From CAYIFA01 sp964362625 (GTDB taxonomy: Bacteria; Patescibacteriota; Minisyncoccia; 1-14-0-10-42-19): a DNA stretch of 24,649 nucleotides. This document shows positions 5,891 through 13,678 of this stretch, piece by piece. Both the position numbers and the translations under genes were made by a program. The DNA is taken from NCBI GenBank assembly GCA_964362625.1, contig CAYIFA010000008.1, positions 1-24,649 on the forward strand. The letters run 5' to 3'. The notes under the pieces are model-generated. The model saw nothing but the letters and a program-made list of their open reading frames with translations, did no database searches and was not told the DNA's origin. The first letter of the stretch is position 1. Every line of letters begins with the position of its first letter.

Positions 5891-7303
5891 TCATTTTTTA
5901 TGAAACAGCCGATTGGCATAAGCCATTAAAACGTCAAAATTCATCCACCAGCGAAGCAGGGTGCCCCATATTATTCCGTACTTGGATTCCTTAATTGGCT
6001 GGGAATAATCAAACATTTTTGAGCCGAAACCGTGCTTGGTAAAATGCTTAACATGAAAATTTAATCCGGCTTCCACCCGAAAACGATGTTTAAAATAGTC
6101 CGGTAGGTCTTGCCAGATTTTTTTGCGCAGAGCTCTTTCGCCGGAATTTAAAGCCCACGCGCGTACGGTTCTTTGCATGAAGTTTTGCCGGATTCCAATG
6201 AACATGTCGTAAGTCCCATTACGCACCGGCTCGATAATTGCTTCGGCATGGCGAGCTTTAAAATTTATAAGATCGGCGTCGCAGAAAAAAATGATGTCAT
6301 TTTTGGTGGCTTTAACGCCTTTTTCTAAACTCGCGCCTTTGCCGAGATTGGCATCGTTTTTTATAACGGTTACGCCGACAAACCCACCGGCTCGTTCGGC
6401 GGTCCCGTCAGTTGAGCCGTCGTCAACCACGATAACTTCGTTAATACTCGGGGCTTTAAGCAGTTCTGACAAGACGCCTCCTATACGCTTCGCTTCGTTG
6501 TAAGCCGGTATTATTGCTGTTGCTTTTTCGTCCGGATGAACAGGATTTCGGTCGCCGAACAAATTTTCTTCCTTGATGAATGATAAAACCTCTCTGACTA
6601 CTTGATTTTTTACGTTTGAAAAAAACATGCTGTGCGTCGAACAGTCTAAGATTCGCGCACTAGTTTTACCGCATATTTTATCGCTTAATTTCGGTATTGC
6701 GCCGGGATTGCCAAGACGGTCGCTCGCCGAATGAACGAATAACACCGGATTATTTATAAGATGCGCCCGATTGTTTACAAAAGATCGGAGAGTTTTTGTT
6801 AAATATAAACCGTCAGCCGGCATTTGGCTATAATAAATCGCGCCTTTGCGCATTTCAATTTCAGCCGGAGTGAATTTTTTCTCCCACGTCCTTTTTACGA
6901 AACGCAATAACCCGATCCCCGGAATATTGAACGGAAATTTGAGATCATGGCTAATGCTCACCGCCACTACGCCATTGACCGGATACTTAGCAGCGAAGTA
7001 TAAGGCAGCTTGTGCCCCCATGCTCAAGCCGACCAGAATAATTTTTTTCCGGTTGGCAACGGCGTTTTTTATGCGCTGTTCAACGCTCGCGTACAATTCT
7101 TCGCGTGTCATGCCAAATAGGCGATCGACTGACGTTCCGTGTCCGGGCAGGAGCGGGCAAGACACCGAAGCAGAAAATTCCCGGTATGATATTTCGGGGA
7201 GATCGCCAAAGTCGTCCGGCCCGCCGGTGTAGCCGTGGATAAAAATCAATTCCCGGTCAGAGTTCGCGGGAAAATATTTGCCCTTTATTTTTTTGCTATC
7301 CAT
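5891..7303 (-). CDS. Fusion protein: alpha/beta hydrolase + GT2 glycosyltransferase
   Basis: Protein of 470 aa from the ATG at 7301-7303. Residues about 10-245 form an esterase/lipase-type alpha/beta hydrolase: oxyanion region IFIHGYTGGPDDF (about 20-32), nucleophile elbow VGLSMGA with Ser94, acid Asp195 in HSASDR, and catalytic His224 in DCSTHSMFF. Residues about 262-470 form a family 2 glycosyltransferase: AIIPAYNEAKRIGGVL, EVIVVDDGSTDGT (Asp-Asp at 294-295), NLGKGASLEKGV and the DXD-like FFCDADL (341-345). There is no membrane segment, so it is cytosolic or peripheral. The hydrolase part resembles carboxylesterase/monoglyceride lipases; the GT2 part resembles dolichyl-phosphate/polyprenyl-type sugar transferases. 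Substrates are unknown. An alternative TTG start at 7318 has a GGGAG upstream. The gene overlaps the DedA gene and is one base from ychF, forming an operon. Confidence 0.85.
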   Translation of the reverse strand: MDSKKIKGKYFPANSDRELIFIHGYTGGPDDFGDLPEISYREFSASVSCPLLPGHGTSVDRLFGMTREELYASVEQRIKNAVANRKKIILVGLSMGAQAALYFAAKYPVNGVVAVSISHDLKFPFNIPGIGLLRFVKRTWEKKFTPAEIEMRKGAIYYSQMPADGLYLTKTLRSFVNNRAHLINNPVLFVHSASDRLGNPGAIPKLSDKICGKTSARILDCSTHSMFFSNVKNQVVREVLSFIKEENLFGDRNPVHPDEKATAIIPAYNEAKRIGGVLSELLKAPSINEVIVVDDGSTDGTAERAGGFVGVTVIKNDANLGKGASLEKGVKATKNDIIFFCDADLINFKARHAEAIIEPVRNGTYDMFIGIRQNFMQRTVRAWALNSGERALRKKIWQDLPDYFKHRFRVEAGLNFHVKHFTKHGFGSKMFDYSQPIKESKYGIIWGTLLRWWMNFDVLMAYANRLFHKK

Positions 7304-7878
7304 TTCCGGATGAGCCAAAAGCTCCCATATATTGTAACCGTGGCGCCTACAATATACAAACCACCGATCACTACTCCATATTTGGCGGTCTCAAGGGCCC
7401 AGAAGCCCAACCCGGCAAACCACCCGAGATAGCCGAGGATTATTGCCCAAGTTAAATTCGCCGCGCCGTCGAATAAAGAGAACTTTCTAAATGATATCTT
7501 GCGTATACTGATGTAGGCCAGCACTAGGATCCTGGTTCCAATCAGAACCTTTGAAATGAAAAGGATGGCAGTATCATTTCTGTGCGAAAACTTTTCGATT
7601 TTTGCTTCGAGTTTTTTATATTTTTCCGATATTTCTATGCGGCTTCTTATTTTTCTTGTTAAGGGCGAGCGCATTATTAAGAACCAAAAGGAATCGAGTG
7701 TCATCATCCCCAGAAAACTTCCTAAGATTACGCCAAAAAGCGGGAACAGCCCTTTTCCGGCAAAAAATCCGAGAGTCAGTATTGCCGCTTCTCCACCGAC
7801 AAATGGAGCGACGAAAGAGGCGAGGAGCGCGAATTCGGGCAACCGTTCCGCCAGTCGTAATAATGCTTCACTTGGCAT
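7285..7878 (-). CDS. DedA-family (VTT-domain) membrane protein
   Basis: Protein of 197 aa with about five hydrophobic segments. The first re-entrant/hydrophobic part, FALLASFVAPFVGGEAAILT, carries the family's P..GGE element with a Glu in the membrane. A following Gly-rich helix has GVILGSFLGMMTLDSFWFLI, and the second half has KVLIGTRILVLAYISIRKIS, matching the basic 'k....R......aG...m....F' signature. DedA proteins are proton-dependent membrane transporters; some members flip phospholipids or undecaprenyl phosphate. Given the neighbouring hydrolase-GT2 fusion, recycling of a lipid carrier is plausible but inferred. Its start lies 21 nt from the divergent mutase gene, so both may be leaderless or nearly so. 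Its 3' end overlaps the next gene. Confidence 0.8.
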   Translation of the reverse strand: MPSEALLRLAERLPEFALLASFVAPFVGGEAAILTLGFFAGKGLFPLFGVILGSFLGMMTLDSFWFLIMRSPLTRKIRSRIEISEKYKKLEAKIEKFSHRNDTAILFISKVLIGTRILVLAYISIRKISFRKFSLFDGAANLTWAIILGYLGWFAGLGFWALETAKYGVVIGGLYIVGATVTIYGSFWLIRKWIAKK

Positions 7879-7883
7879 AAAAA

Positions 7884-7889
7884 TATGCT
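7884..7889 (+). promoter_or_regulatory. Candidate -10 in a 21-nt divergent spacer
   Basis: TATGCT at 7884-7889 would start transcription near 7896, only about 4 nt before the ATG at 7900, implying a leaderless mRNA. No convincing -35 is visible. The spacer between the two divergent start codons is only 21 nt. Confidence 0.35.
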
Positions 7890-7899
7890 AGATTAAATA

Positions 7900-9387
7900 A
7901 TGATGGATATCAAACCAGAAATTTTTAGAGAATATGATATCCGAGGCATATTTAATGTCGGTCTTAATGATCGGGCAATTTTGGAATATGAAAAATGGTA
8001 TGGGAAATTCCCCGGGGTGACATTAACTACTGATACCGCCCGGGCTGTTGGTCGCGCCTTCGGGACTATTATCCGGCGCGATGGCGGGAAAAAAGTTGCG
8101 ATAGGATATGAACTGCGTCCGGGCGGGGAGGAGTTGAGCAGAGCTTTTATCCAAGGGGTTTTAGAAACCGGTTGTTTGGTAATCAATCTTGGCATCGCCC
8201 TTACCCCGCTTGTTTATTTTACGATTGCTTATCGGCAACTTGATGGCGGAGTAAACATTACCGGCAGTCACAATGTCTATTTTTATAACGGTTTTAAACT
8301 GATGCGCCGCGATGTCCGGCCGATTTTTGGGCAAGAATTGCAAGATATGCGCAAAATGATCGAATCCGAAAATTACTGGCCGAAAGAGAACGGAGAGCTT
8401 ACTAATAGCGAAGCATTCGGCGATTACAAAGAGTATTTTCTAAAGAATATCAAGATTGATCGTCCGCTTACTATTGTTATTGACGCTGGGAATGGTAGTG
8501 CCGGGATGTTTGCGCCGGATCTTTTTCGAGCATTGGGGTGCACGGTCCACGAGCTTTATACCGAACCTGATGCGAGTTTTCCGAATCATACCCCTGATCC
8601 AGAGCAAAGCCAATTTTTGGCAGAATTGCAAAAGCAGGTACTTTTACATAAGGCCGACCTTGGAGTGGCCTTTGATGCAGATGGGGATAGGGTGGGATTT
8701 ATTGACGAAAAGGGCAGTTTTGTGGAAGCGGATAAGGCCTTGCTTGTTTTTGCGCGTGATATATTGATTCGTAATCCTAACAAAAAAATACTTTTTGACG
8801 TTAAATGCTCACAGCTTTTGGAAGAGTTGATCCCGGGATTTGGCGGAATTCCTTTTATGCATAAGACTGGGCACGCGCCTATTAAAGAGACCATGCGAAG
8901 GGACGCCGAAGTAATATTTGCAGGCGAAAAATCCGGACATTTTTATTTTGTTGAAAATTATTTTAAGATTGATGACGGTCTGTGGGCGGCAGCACGCATG
9001 CTTGAACTCATGAGTAAAACGGACGCGCCTTTCTCTCTTTTGTTTTCCGGGTTCCCGAGAAGAGTTATTACTCCAGAATTTAAACTGCCGTGTCCCGATG
9101 ATGTTAAGTTTGGTATTATGGCGGGTATTGTTAAAAACCTCGGTAGTTTGTTCTCGGCCATAAATATTGACGGCATACGATTTAAAATCAGCGAAACCGG
9201 CTGGGGTCTGATTCGGGCATCAAATACTTCGCCGTATCTTACGGTTCGCGCAGAGGGCATATCCGATGAAGAAGTCATCCAGATTAAAAATATCATCGCC
9301 GATGAATTAGAAAAATATCCGGAGATATCTGAGCGCCTTAATCGCCAGGAGGTAGCTACGCTTGGTGGGAAATTAGGTTGGATATAA
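7900..9387 (+). CDS. Phosphomannomutase/phosphoglucomutase
   Basis: Protein of 495 aa of the alpha-D-phosphohexomutase family, interconverting hexose 6- and 1-phosphates for nucleotide-sugar synthesis. Domain 1 starts with IFREYDIRGIF. The phosphoserine loop is TGSHNVYFYNGFK, with the catalytic Ser123; the usual Pro after HN is Val here. The metal loop is DADGDR at 259-264, the sugar-binding loop GEKSGHFYF near residue 347, and the phosphate-binding loop RASNTSPYLTVRAEG near the C-terminus. An insertion of about 20 residues after the DIRG motif (around DRAILEYEKWYGKFPG) lengthens domain 1. It is close to AlgC/ManB types. ATG codons at 7900 and 7903 are both possible starts. It probably feeds the GT2/GT4 and heptose genes nearby. 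Confidence 0.9.
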   Translation: MMDIKPEIFREYDIRGIFNVGLNDRAILEYEKWYGKFPGVTLTTDTARAVGRAFGTIIRRDGGKKVAIGYELRPGGEELSRAFIQGVLETGCLVINLGIALTPLVYFTIAYRQLDGGVNITGSHNVYFYNGFKLMRRDVRPIFGQELQDMRKMIESENYWPKENGELTNSEAFGDYKEYFLKNIKIDRPLTIVIDAGNGSAGMFAPDLFRALGCTVHELYTEPDASFPNHTPDPEQSQFLAELQKQVLLHKADLGVAFDADGDRVGFIDEKGSFVEADKALLVFARDILIRNPNKKILFDVKCSQLLEELIPGFGGIPFMHKTGHAPIKETMRRDAEVIFAGEKSGHFYFVENYFKIDDGLWAAARMLELMSKTDAPFSLLFSGFPRRVITPEFKLPCPDDVKFGIMAGIVKNLGSLFSAINIDGIRFKISETGWGLIRASNTSPYLTVRAEGISDEEVIQIKNIIADELEKYPEISERLNRQEVATLGGKLGWI

Positions 9388-9403
9388 ATCGAATCTCAGA
9401 CAT

Positions 9404-10414
9404 CTAGATAATAAACCCCATTTTCTCTTTGGCAATTCGGATGGTTTTGGAAGCGATTTTATCTGCGCGCTTTGCGCCGTTTTTCAGGATTTTCAAAATC
9501 TTTTCGTCTTTTAGTTCGGCGTATTTTTTCTGGATTGTCGCAAGTTTTTCCACTAGAAGTTCGCCTAAATCTTTTTTGAATTCGGCGTATCCGTAATTTT
9601 TGAATTTGTTTTCAATTTCGGCAGTAGCCATCCCGGAAAACGCGCCGTAAATATCCATCAAATTAGAAATTGCCGGCTTACTTTTTTTGTCGTATTTTAT
9701 TTCCTTTCCGGAATCGGTAACCGCGATTTTTATTTTCCGGCGGATTTCCTCCGGTGATTCCAAAAGCGCAATATAATTGTTGGCTGATGTCGCGGACTTC
9801 GACATTTTTTTGGCCGGATCGTCTAGCCCCATAACGCGCATGGTTTCTTTTTGAATTTGCGCTTGCGGCAACACAAAAACATCGCCGAATCTATTATTGA
9901 ATTTTTGCGCGATCATCCGCGTAAATTCTACATGCTGACGTTGGTCATCGCCAACTGGAACGTGGGTGGTGTTGTAAAGCAATATATCCGCGGCCATGAG
10001 CGTGGGGTAGTTTAATAATCCGGCTAGCACACTATCCTTTTGTTTTTTATTTTCGGTTTTATCTTTAAATTGCGTCATCCGGTATAATTCGCCGAGCGGG
10101 GTCATGGTGTTTAATATCCAACCCAGTTCAACATGCGCAGAGACGTGAGATTGAATAAATACGGTTGTTTTTTCTTGGTCGATTCCGCACGCTAAATAAA
10201 TTTTGGCGACATCCAGTATGTTTTTCCTTAGTTCGTCCGGATTTTGCGGAACGGTAATCGCGTGATGATCCACAATACAAAAAATCGCCTCATTGGTATT
10301 TTGAAGCTCCACGAACTGCTTTATCGCCCCCAGGTAATTCCCGATATGCAGATTACCCGATGGCTGTATACCGCTGAATACCACTTGATTTTGATGACTG
10401 GGTTGACGTTTCAT
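9404..10414 (-). CDS. trpS: Tryptophan--tRNA ligase
   Basis: Protein of 336 aa, normal for bacterial TrpRS. It charges tRNA-Trp with tryptophan at the expense of ATP. The class I signatures are NLHIGNYLGA (HIGN at residues 23-26) and KKMSKSATS (KMSKS at 203-207). Other family blocks are FCIVDHHAIT, LGELYRMTQFKDK, LLNYPTLMAADILLY and PVGDDQRQHVEFTR. The convergent mutase gene ends 16 nt beyond its stop. The start has no SD (AAGCCTT before the ATG) and it shares a divergent promoter region with the acidic-protein gene. No T-box or trp leader is visible in the short 5' region. Confidence 0.96.
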   Translation of the reverse strand: MKRQPSHQNQVVFSGIQPSGNLHIGNYLGAIKQFVELQNTNEAIFCIVDHHAITVPQNPDELRKNILDVAKIYLACGIDQEKTTVFIQSHVSAHVELGWILNTMTPLGELYRMTQFKDKTENKKQKDSVLAGLLNYPTLMAADILLYNTTHVPVGDDQRQHVEFTRMIAQKFNNRFGDVFVLPQAQIQKETMRVMGLDDPAKKMSKSATSANNYIALLESPEEIRRKIKIAVTDSGKEIKYDKKSKPAISNLMDIYGAFSGMATAEIENKFKNYGYAEFKKDLGELLVEKLATIQKKYAELKDEKILKILKNGAKRADKIASKTIRIAKEKMGFII

Positions 10415-10431
10415 AAGGCTTATGATAGCAT
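10403..10431 (+). promoter_or_regulatory. Promoter for the acidic-protein gene
   Basis: TTGACG (10403-10408), a 17-nt spacer, then TAGCAT (10426-10431). The -35 lies inside the first codons of the divergent trpS. The start site would be near 10438, about 32 nt before the ATG at 10470. Confidence 0.45.
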
Positions 10432-10469
10432 ATTTTTGGGTGTAGCTTCAACAATAAGGGAGGATGACC

Positions 10470-10709
10470 ATGTATTTAGATGAGGGTGGGATGGACGATG
10501 TAAAAGAACCTGATGATGAGAAGGGACCCGACGACGAAGAATTTGATGACGAGGATGATTATTTTGAGGACGATGATGATTCAGATTGGGATTGGTGGGA
10601 CGATGACGATTATTATGACGATGAACCAGAGCTAGACGAGGACGATTTGGAAGACGAATTGGGAGATGATGAACCCGATAAACGTCCGGATGAGGGCGGT
10701 AGTAGCTAG
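10470..10709 (+). CDS. Extremely acidic 79-aa low-complexity protein
   Basis: By my count 45 of 79 residues are Asp or Glu and only 4 are Lys or Arg, giving a net charge near -41. The middle is nearly pure acid with aromatic interruptions: YFEDDDDSDWDWWDDDDYYD. It has no signal peptide, membrane segment or cysteine. The start at 10470 is chosen because GGGAGGA (10458-10464) is 5 nt upstream; the ATG at 10464 lies on the SD itself. It is monocistronic, with a promoter at 10403-10431 and a terminator at 10792-10820. Function is unknown; poly-acidic proteins can mimic DNA, buffer cations or bind basic proteins, but nothing here chooses among these. A frame on the opposite strand is a low-complexity shadow. 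Confidence 0.7.
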   Translation: MYLDEGGMDDVKEPDDEKGPDDEEFDDEDDYFEDDDDSDWDWWDDDDYYDDEPELDEDDLEDELGDDEPDKRPDEGGSS

Positions 10710-10791
10710 ACGGCAGTTCTTGGGGTGGGCTATTAGACATCCGATTTTGCTGTTTTGCTATTTGATAAATATATAAGAAGAGATCGTTACA

Positions 10792-10820
10792 AGCCCCGAG
10801 CATTGCTCGGGGCTGGTTTT
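10792..10820 (+). terminator. Intrinsic terminator after the acidic-protein gene
   Basis: AGCCCCGAGC (10792-10801) and GCTCGGGGCT (10805-10814) form a perfect 10-bp stem with an ATT loop, followed by GGTTTTC. Its arms begin with the same GCCCCGA seen in the palindromes at 15836-15908. Confidence 0.75.
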
Positions 10821-10841
10821 CTGCTATGATTTATGGTGTCA

Positions 10842-11921
10842 ATGAAAATCGGAATCATCCTTCATCCTTACGGCGAGGGCAAACCAGCTGGGTTGGGGCG
10901 GTTTATCTTTGAATTGACTAAGGCGCTTCTTGAAGCTGACGCTAAAAATCAGTACACTCTTTTTATAAAAGAAGCGCCGGAAACGGCGCCGAATTTCCCG
11001 GGGACAAATTGGAAAATTGAAATTTTAGGCAGTTCACGTTGGTGGCTCGAAAATTTGCAAAGAAAACCTAAAGCCGATGTTTATATTTTTAATACGCCGG
11101 TAATGCCGCTTTTTTGGCGGCCGAAAAAATCCATTGTTATCGCCTTCGATTTTGCCTACAAACATTTGACGGGCATGTCGGCTAGAGAGCGGATAGTTGC
11201 CCAGGCGCTTGAATGGTATCACGGACATTCACTTAAAAAGGCGGATCTGATAGTCGCGACGTCGGAAGCAACCAAGCGGGATATAATTAACTTCTTTAAA
11301 ATCAGCGCAGATAAAATCCGCGTGGTCTACACTGGGTTTAACAGAATTTGCGATATAGTTCCGGTGGCAGTTCGGGTGCCGAAACCTTTTTTCCTTTTTA
11401 CTGGTGTAGTAAAAAAACGAAAGAATGTTTTGAACATTATCAAGGGGTTTGCGGAATTTGATAAAAAAAATCCTGGATATAATCTGATTATCGCCGGATC
11501 AGCTGCCGGAGAATATGCCGGCGAGGCCCGGCAATTTGTAAGTGAGCGCGGTTTGCGGGAAAAGGTTTTATTTTTGGGTTATGTCAGTGACTCGGAATTA
11601 AGCTTTCTTTATAAAAACGCGGCGGCTTTTGTATTTCCAAGTTTGATTGAGGGATTTATCGGCCTTCCGGTTTTAGAGGCCATGGATTGCGGGTTGGCGG
11701 TGCTTGCTTCCAAGGATTCGGCGCTTGCTGAGGTTGGCGGCAAGGATTCGGCGATTTTCGTTGACCCTTATGATCCGATAGACATTGCCGCTGGTCTTTT
11801 TAAAATCGCAAATGACGAAATCTCGAAGAGGAAATTGATCGAAAATGGTTGTATAATTTCCCAGCGTTTTTCCTGGGCGCTCGCGGCTCGTGAGATCAAA
11901 ACGCTTGCGGAGAATTTATGA
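10842..11921 (+). CDS. GT4-family glycosyltransferase
   Basis: Protein of 359 aa with the GT-B fold. The N-terminal domain opens with MKIGIILHPYGEGKPAGLGR, the 'Gi...l..al' donor-side glycine loop. The C-terminal domain has PFFLFTGVVKKRKNVLNIIK (the 'y.l.vG.....KN...ll.af' block), YNLIIAGSAAGEYAGEA, VLFLGYVSDSELSFLYKNAA, and the nucleotide-sugar loop FPSLIEGFIGLPVLEAMDCG. The usual E-x7-E spacing reads E-x8-E because of an extra Ile after EGF. It transfers a sugar from a nucleotide donor to a glycan or lipid carrier at the cytosolic face. ATG codons occur at 10833 and 10842; 10842 is favoured because it begins the conserved strand, has GGTG just upstream, and lies after the likely start from TATGAT (10825-10830). 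It is the first gene of the sugar cluster. Confidence 0.88.
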   Translation: MKIGIILHPYGEGKPAGLGRFIFELTKALLEADAKNQYTLFIKEAPETAPNFPGTNWKIEILGSSRWWLENLQRKPKADVYIFNTPVMPLFWRPKKSIVIAFDFAYKHLTGMSARERIVAQALEWYHGHSLKKADLIVATSEATKRDIINFFKISADKIRVVYTGFNRICDIVPVAVRVPKPFFLFTGVVKKRKNVLNIIKGFAEFDKKNPGYNLIIAGSAAGEYAGEARQFVSERGLREKVLFLGYVSDSELSFLYKNAAAFVFPSLIEGFIGLPVLEAMDCGLAVLASKDSALAEVGGKDSAIFVDPYDPIDIAAGLFKIANDEISKRKLIENGCIISQRFSWALAAREIKTLAENL

Positions 11922-11942
11922 ATTTTTTGGCCGCATTGTTAT

Positions 11943-11976
11943 TTGACTTTTGCCTGAATCCAGCTTAGTCTGGATT
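11943..11976 (+). promoter_or_regulatory. Weak promoter and hairpin before the methyltransferase
   Basis: AATCCAG (11957-11963) and CTGGATT (11970-11976) form a perfect 7-bp hairpin with a 6-nt loop. There is no T-run after it, so it is a poor terminator. TTGACT (11943-11948), 17 nt and TAGTCT (11966-11971) form a weak promoter overlapping the same hairpin. Either reading is tentative; the 98-nt spacer (11922-12019) is the longest within the sugar cluster. Confidence 0.3.
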
Positions 11977-12019
11977 GTGTAGCCGATTACTTTTTGCATT
12001 AGATTTTTTCTTGAAGCTT

Positions 12020-13261
12020 ATGTCTAGCGGCCGGCATGCCATCTGTTGCCATATGTGTAAGAGTCAAAATCTGGCAAGCGTTCTCGATTTGGGTTATCAT
12101 CCGCCGTCAGATTCTTTTTTGACTAAGGCGCACCTTTATCAGCCGGAAACAAATTATCCTTTGCGGCTGGTGAATTGCGCTGATTGCGGTCTTTTGCAGA
12201 TAGATTATTTTGTTGACCCGAAAATTCTCTATCAGGATGATTATCCTTATGAGTCAACTATGACCAAAACCGGTTATGTCTATTATCACAGGATGGCCGA
12301 TGATCTTTGCCGAGAGTTGGGTTTGACCGAGGATTCTCTGGTGGTGGATGTCGGCAGCAACGACGGGTTGCTCTTGACCGGTTTCCAAAAATCCGGCATG
12401 CGCGTTTTAGGCGTTGATCCCGCAAAGCGCATTGCCGAAAAGGCAATAGCCCGCGGAGTTAACACCATTATCGATTTTTTCGGGAACAAGGTTGCCGAAG
12501 AAATAAAATCAGGACACGGAAGCGCCAAAGTCATCACCGGCACAAATGTTTTTGCGCACTTGCATGATTTGGATAGCGCCATGGAGGGCATGAAGACCTT
12601 GCTTGATCGTGACGGGGTTATGGTGATCGAGGCGCCATATGCCAGAGAATTAATCGACAATTTGGAGTATGACACGATTTATCACGAACACATCGGCTAT
12701 CTTTCGGTCAAACCGATGCGAGTCTATTTCAAGAGATTCGGCCTTGAGCTTTTTGACGTGAGACGTCAATCGATACACGGCGGGTCGCTTCGGTATTTTG
12801 TCGGGCATGCCGGTCGTCATCCGGTTACGGCAAATGTTGATGAATTTGTGAACGAAGAAGAATCGTTCGGACTTTATTCTCACGAGAAATTGCGGAACTT
12901 TGCGGGGCGGGTTATCTCCCATAAAAAAAACTTGATTGACTTATTGCTTAATTTAAAAAAACAGGGTAAAAAGATTGTGGGTATCTCCGCGCCGGCCAAG
13001 GGTAACACCCTGCTTAATTATTGCCACATTGACCATACATTCCTTGATTTTATTACTGAAAAAAGTTTGTTAAAGATCGGGCGCTTCACGCCGGGAACGC
13101 ATGTGCCAATTTATCCGGATGAGATGCTCGTTAACGAAAAAGCCGACTACGGATTGATTTTGGCTTGGAATTTCGCGGAAGAAATAATGCGGAATTTGTC
13201 TGAGTTTAAAAACATAGGCGGGAAATTCATAATTCCGATTCCGGAGCCGCGCGTAGTATAA
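12020..13261 (+). CDS. SAM-dependent sugar C-methyltransferase-like protein
   Basis: Protein of 413 aa from the ATG at 12020; an upstream start at 11975 adds a hydrophobic stretch unlike the family. The N-terminal zinc-binding domain has C10-x2-C13 and C53-x2-C56 (NCADCGLLQ). The central SAM fold has SLVVDVGSNDGLLLTGF near residue 105 and VLGVDPAKRIAEKA. Then come YHEHIGYLS and HGGSLRYFVG, both hallmarks of the TylC3/NovU-type C-methyltransferases. The C-terminal domain includes GISAPAKGNTLLNYC and ILAWNFAEEIM. Known relatives methylate C3 or C5 of nucleotide-linked 4-keto deoxysugars. With the cupin next door, it likely modifies a sugar used by the neighbouring glycosyltransferases; the exact substrate is unknown. 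Confidence 0.85.
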   Translation: MSSGRHAICCHMCKSQNLASVLDLGYHPPSDSFLTKAHLYQPETNYPLRLVNCADCGLLQIDYFVDPKILYQDDYPYESTMTKTGYVYYHRMADDLCRELGLTEDSLVVDVGSNDGLLLTGFQKSGMRVLGVDPAKRIAEKAIARGVNTIIDFFGNKVAEEIKSGHGSAKVITGTNVFAHLHDLDSAMEGMKTLLDRDGVMVIEAPYARELIDNLEYDTIYHEHIGYLSVKPMRVYFKRFGLELFDVRRQSIHGGSLRYFVGHAGRHPVTANVDEFVNEEESFGLYSHEKLRNFAGRVISHKKNLIDLLLNLKKQGKKIVGISAPAKGNTLLNYCHIDHTFLDFITEKSLLKIGRFTPGTHVPIYPDEMLVNEKADYGLILAWNFAEEIMRNLSEFKNIGGKFIIPIPEPRVV

Positions 13262-13271
13262 AATTAATTTC

Positions 13272-13676
13272 ATGAAAAAAAGATCTAAGCAAAATCCATC
13301 ATTTCTAAATTACAAGCTAAGGCCGGTTTTTCGGGATCGTCGCGGTGATATTTTTGATTTTGTTGAAGGGGAGGTGGGGCACGTTGGTATGGTTACTTTC
13401 AAAAAAGGCGTAACCAGAGGGAACCATTATCACAAACGCTCGACTCAATTCAGTTATGTTCTTGACGGCCGGATACGGCTTGTTGTTTCCGACTTTTCCA
13501 AAAGAAAGCGGCGTGAATTTGTTTTATCGCCCGGTACTTTCACCCGGATTCCGCCCAGGACCATCCATACTTATACCGCGCTTACCCCCGCGCGAATGAT
13601 CGATATTACTACGCTTAAGCGCGGTAAGAGGGGCTATGAAGACGATACATATCGGCTCCTCAAAAACTTTAAATAA
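13272..13676 (+). CDS. Cupin protein, sugar isomerase/epimerase-like
   Basis: Protein of 134 aa forming one cupin barrel. Motif 1 is TRGNHYHKRSTQFSYVLDGR, with the two His and downstream residues that bind metal in cupins, and motif 2 is LSPGTFTRIPPRTIHTYTAL. It opens with RPVFRDRRGDIFDFVEGEVG, similar to the 'f.DdRG.l.' start of WxcM/FdtA-like sugar 3,4-ketoisomerases and RmlC-like epimerases. Placed between a sugar C-methyltransferase and gmhA, it probably acts on a nucleotide-linked keto-sugar. The specific reaction cannot be fixed; a simple binding or regulatory cupin remains possible. It is 10 nt after the methyltransferase stop and 2 nt before gmhA. Confidence 0.75.
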   Translation: MKKRSKQNPSFLNYKLRPVFRDRRGDIFDFVEGEVGHVGMVTFKKGVTRGNHYHKRSTQFSYVLDGRIRLVVSDFSKRKRREFVLSPGTFTRIPPRTIHTYTALTPARMIDITTLKRGKRGYEDDTYRLLKNFK

Positions 13677-13678
13677 AA

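Noticed and set aside
5891..5893. Code 25 (TGA as Gly) use
   Set aside because: TGA ends several genes at the expected family length, including pilC, hldA and the hydrolase-GT2 gene.
7304..7318. TTG start at 7318 for the hydrolase-GT2 gene
   Set aside because: Possible, with GGGAG upstream, but the ATG at 7303 is nearer to the conserved domain and a more common start codon. Left open in the gene entry.
10415..10469. T-box or tryptophan attenuator for trpS
   Set aside because: The 5' region is about 55 nt and shared with a divergent promoter; no specifier or antiterminator structure is visible.
10420..10803. Basic, His/Pro-rich frame opposite the acidic gene
   Set aside because: It is the mirror of GAC/GAT/GAA-rich codons, has no promoter or SD, and overlaps the terminator.
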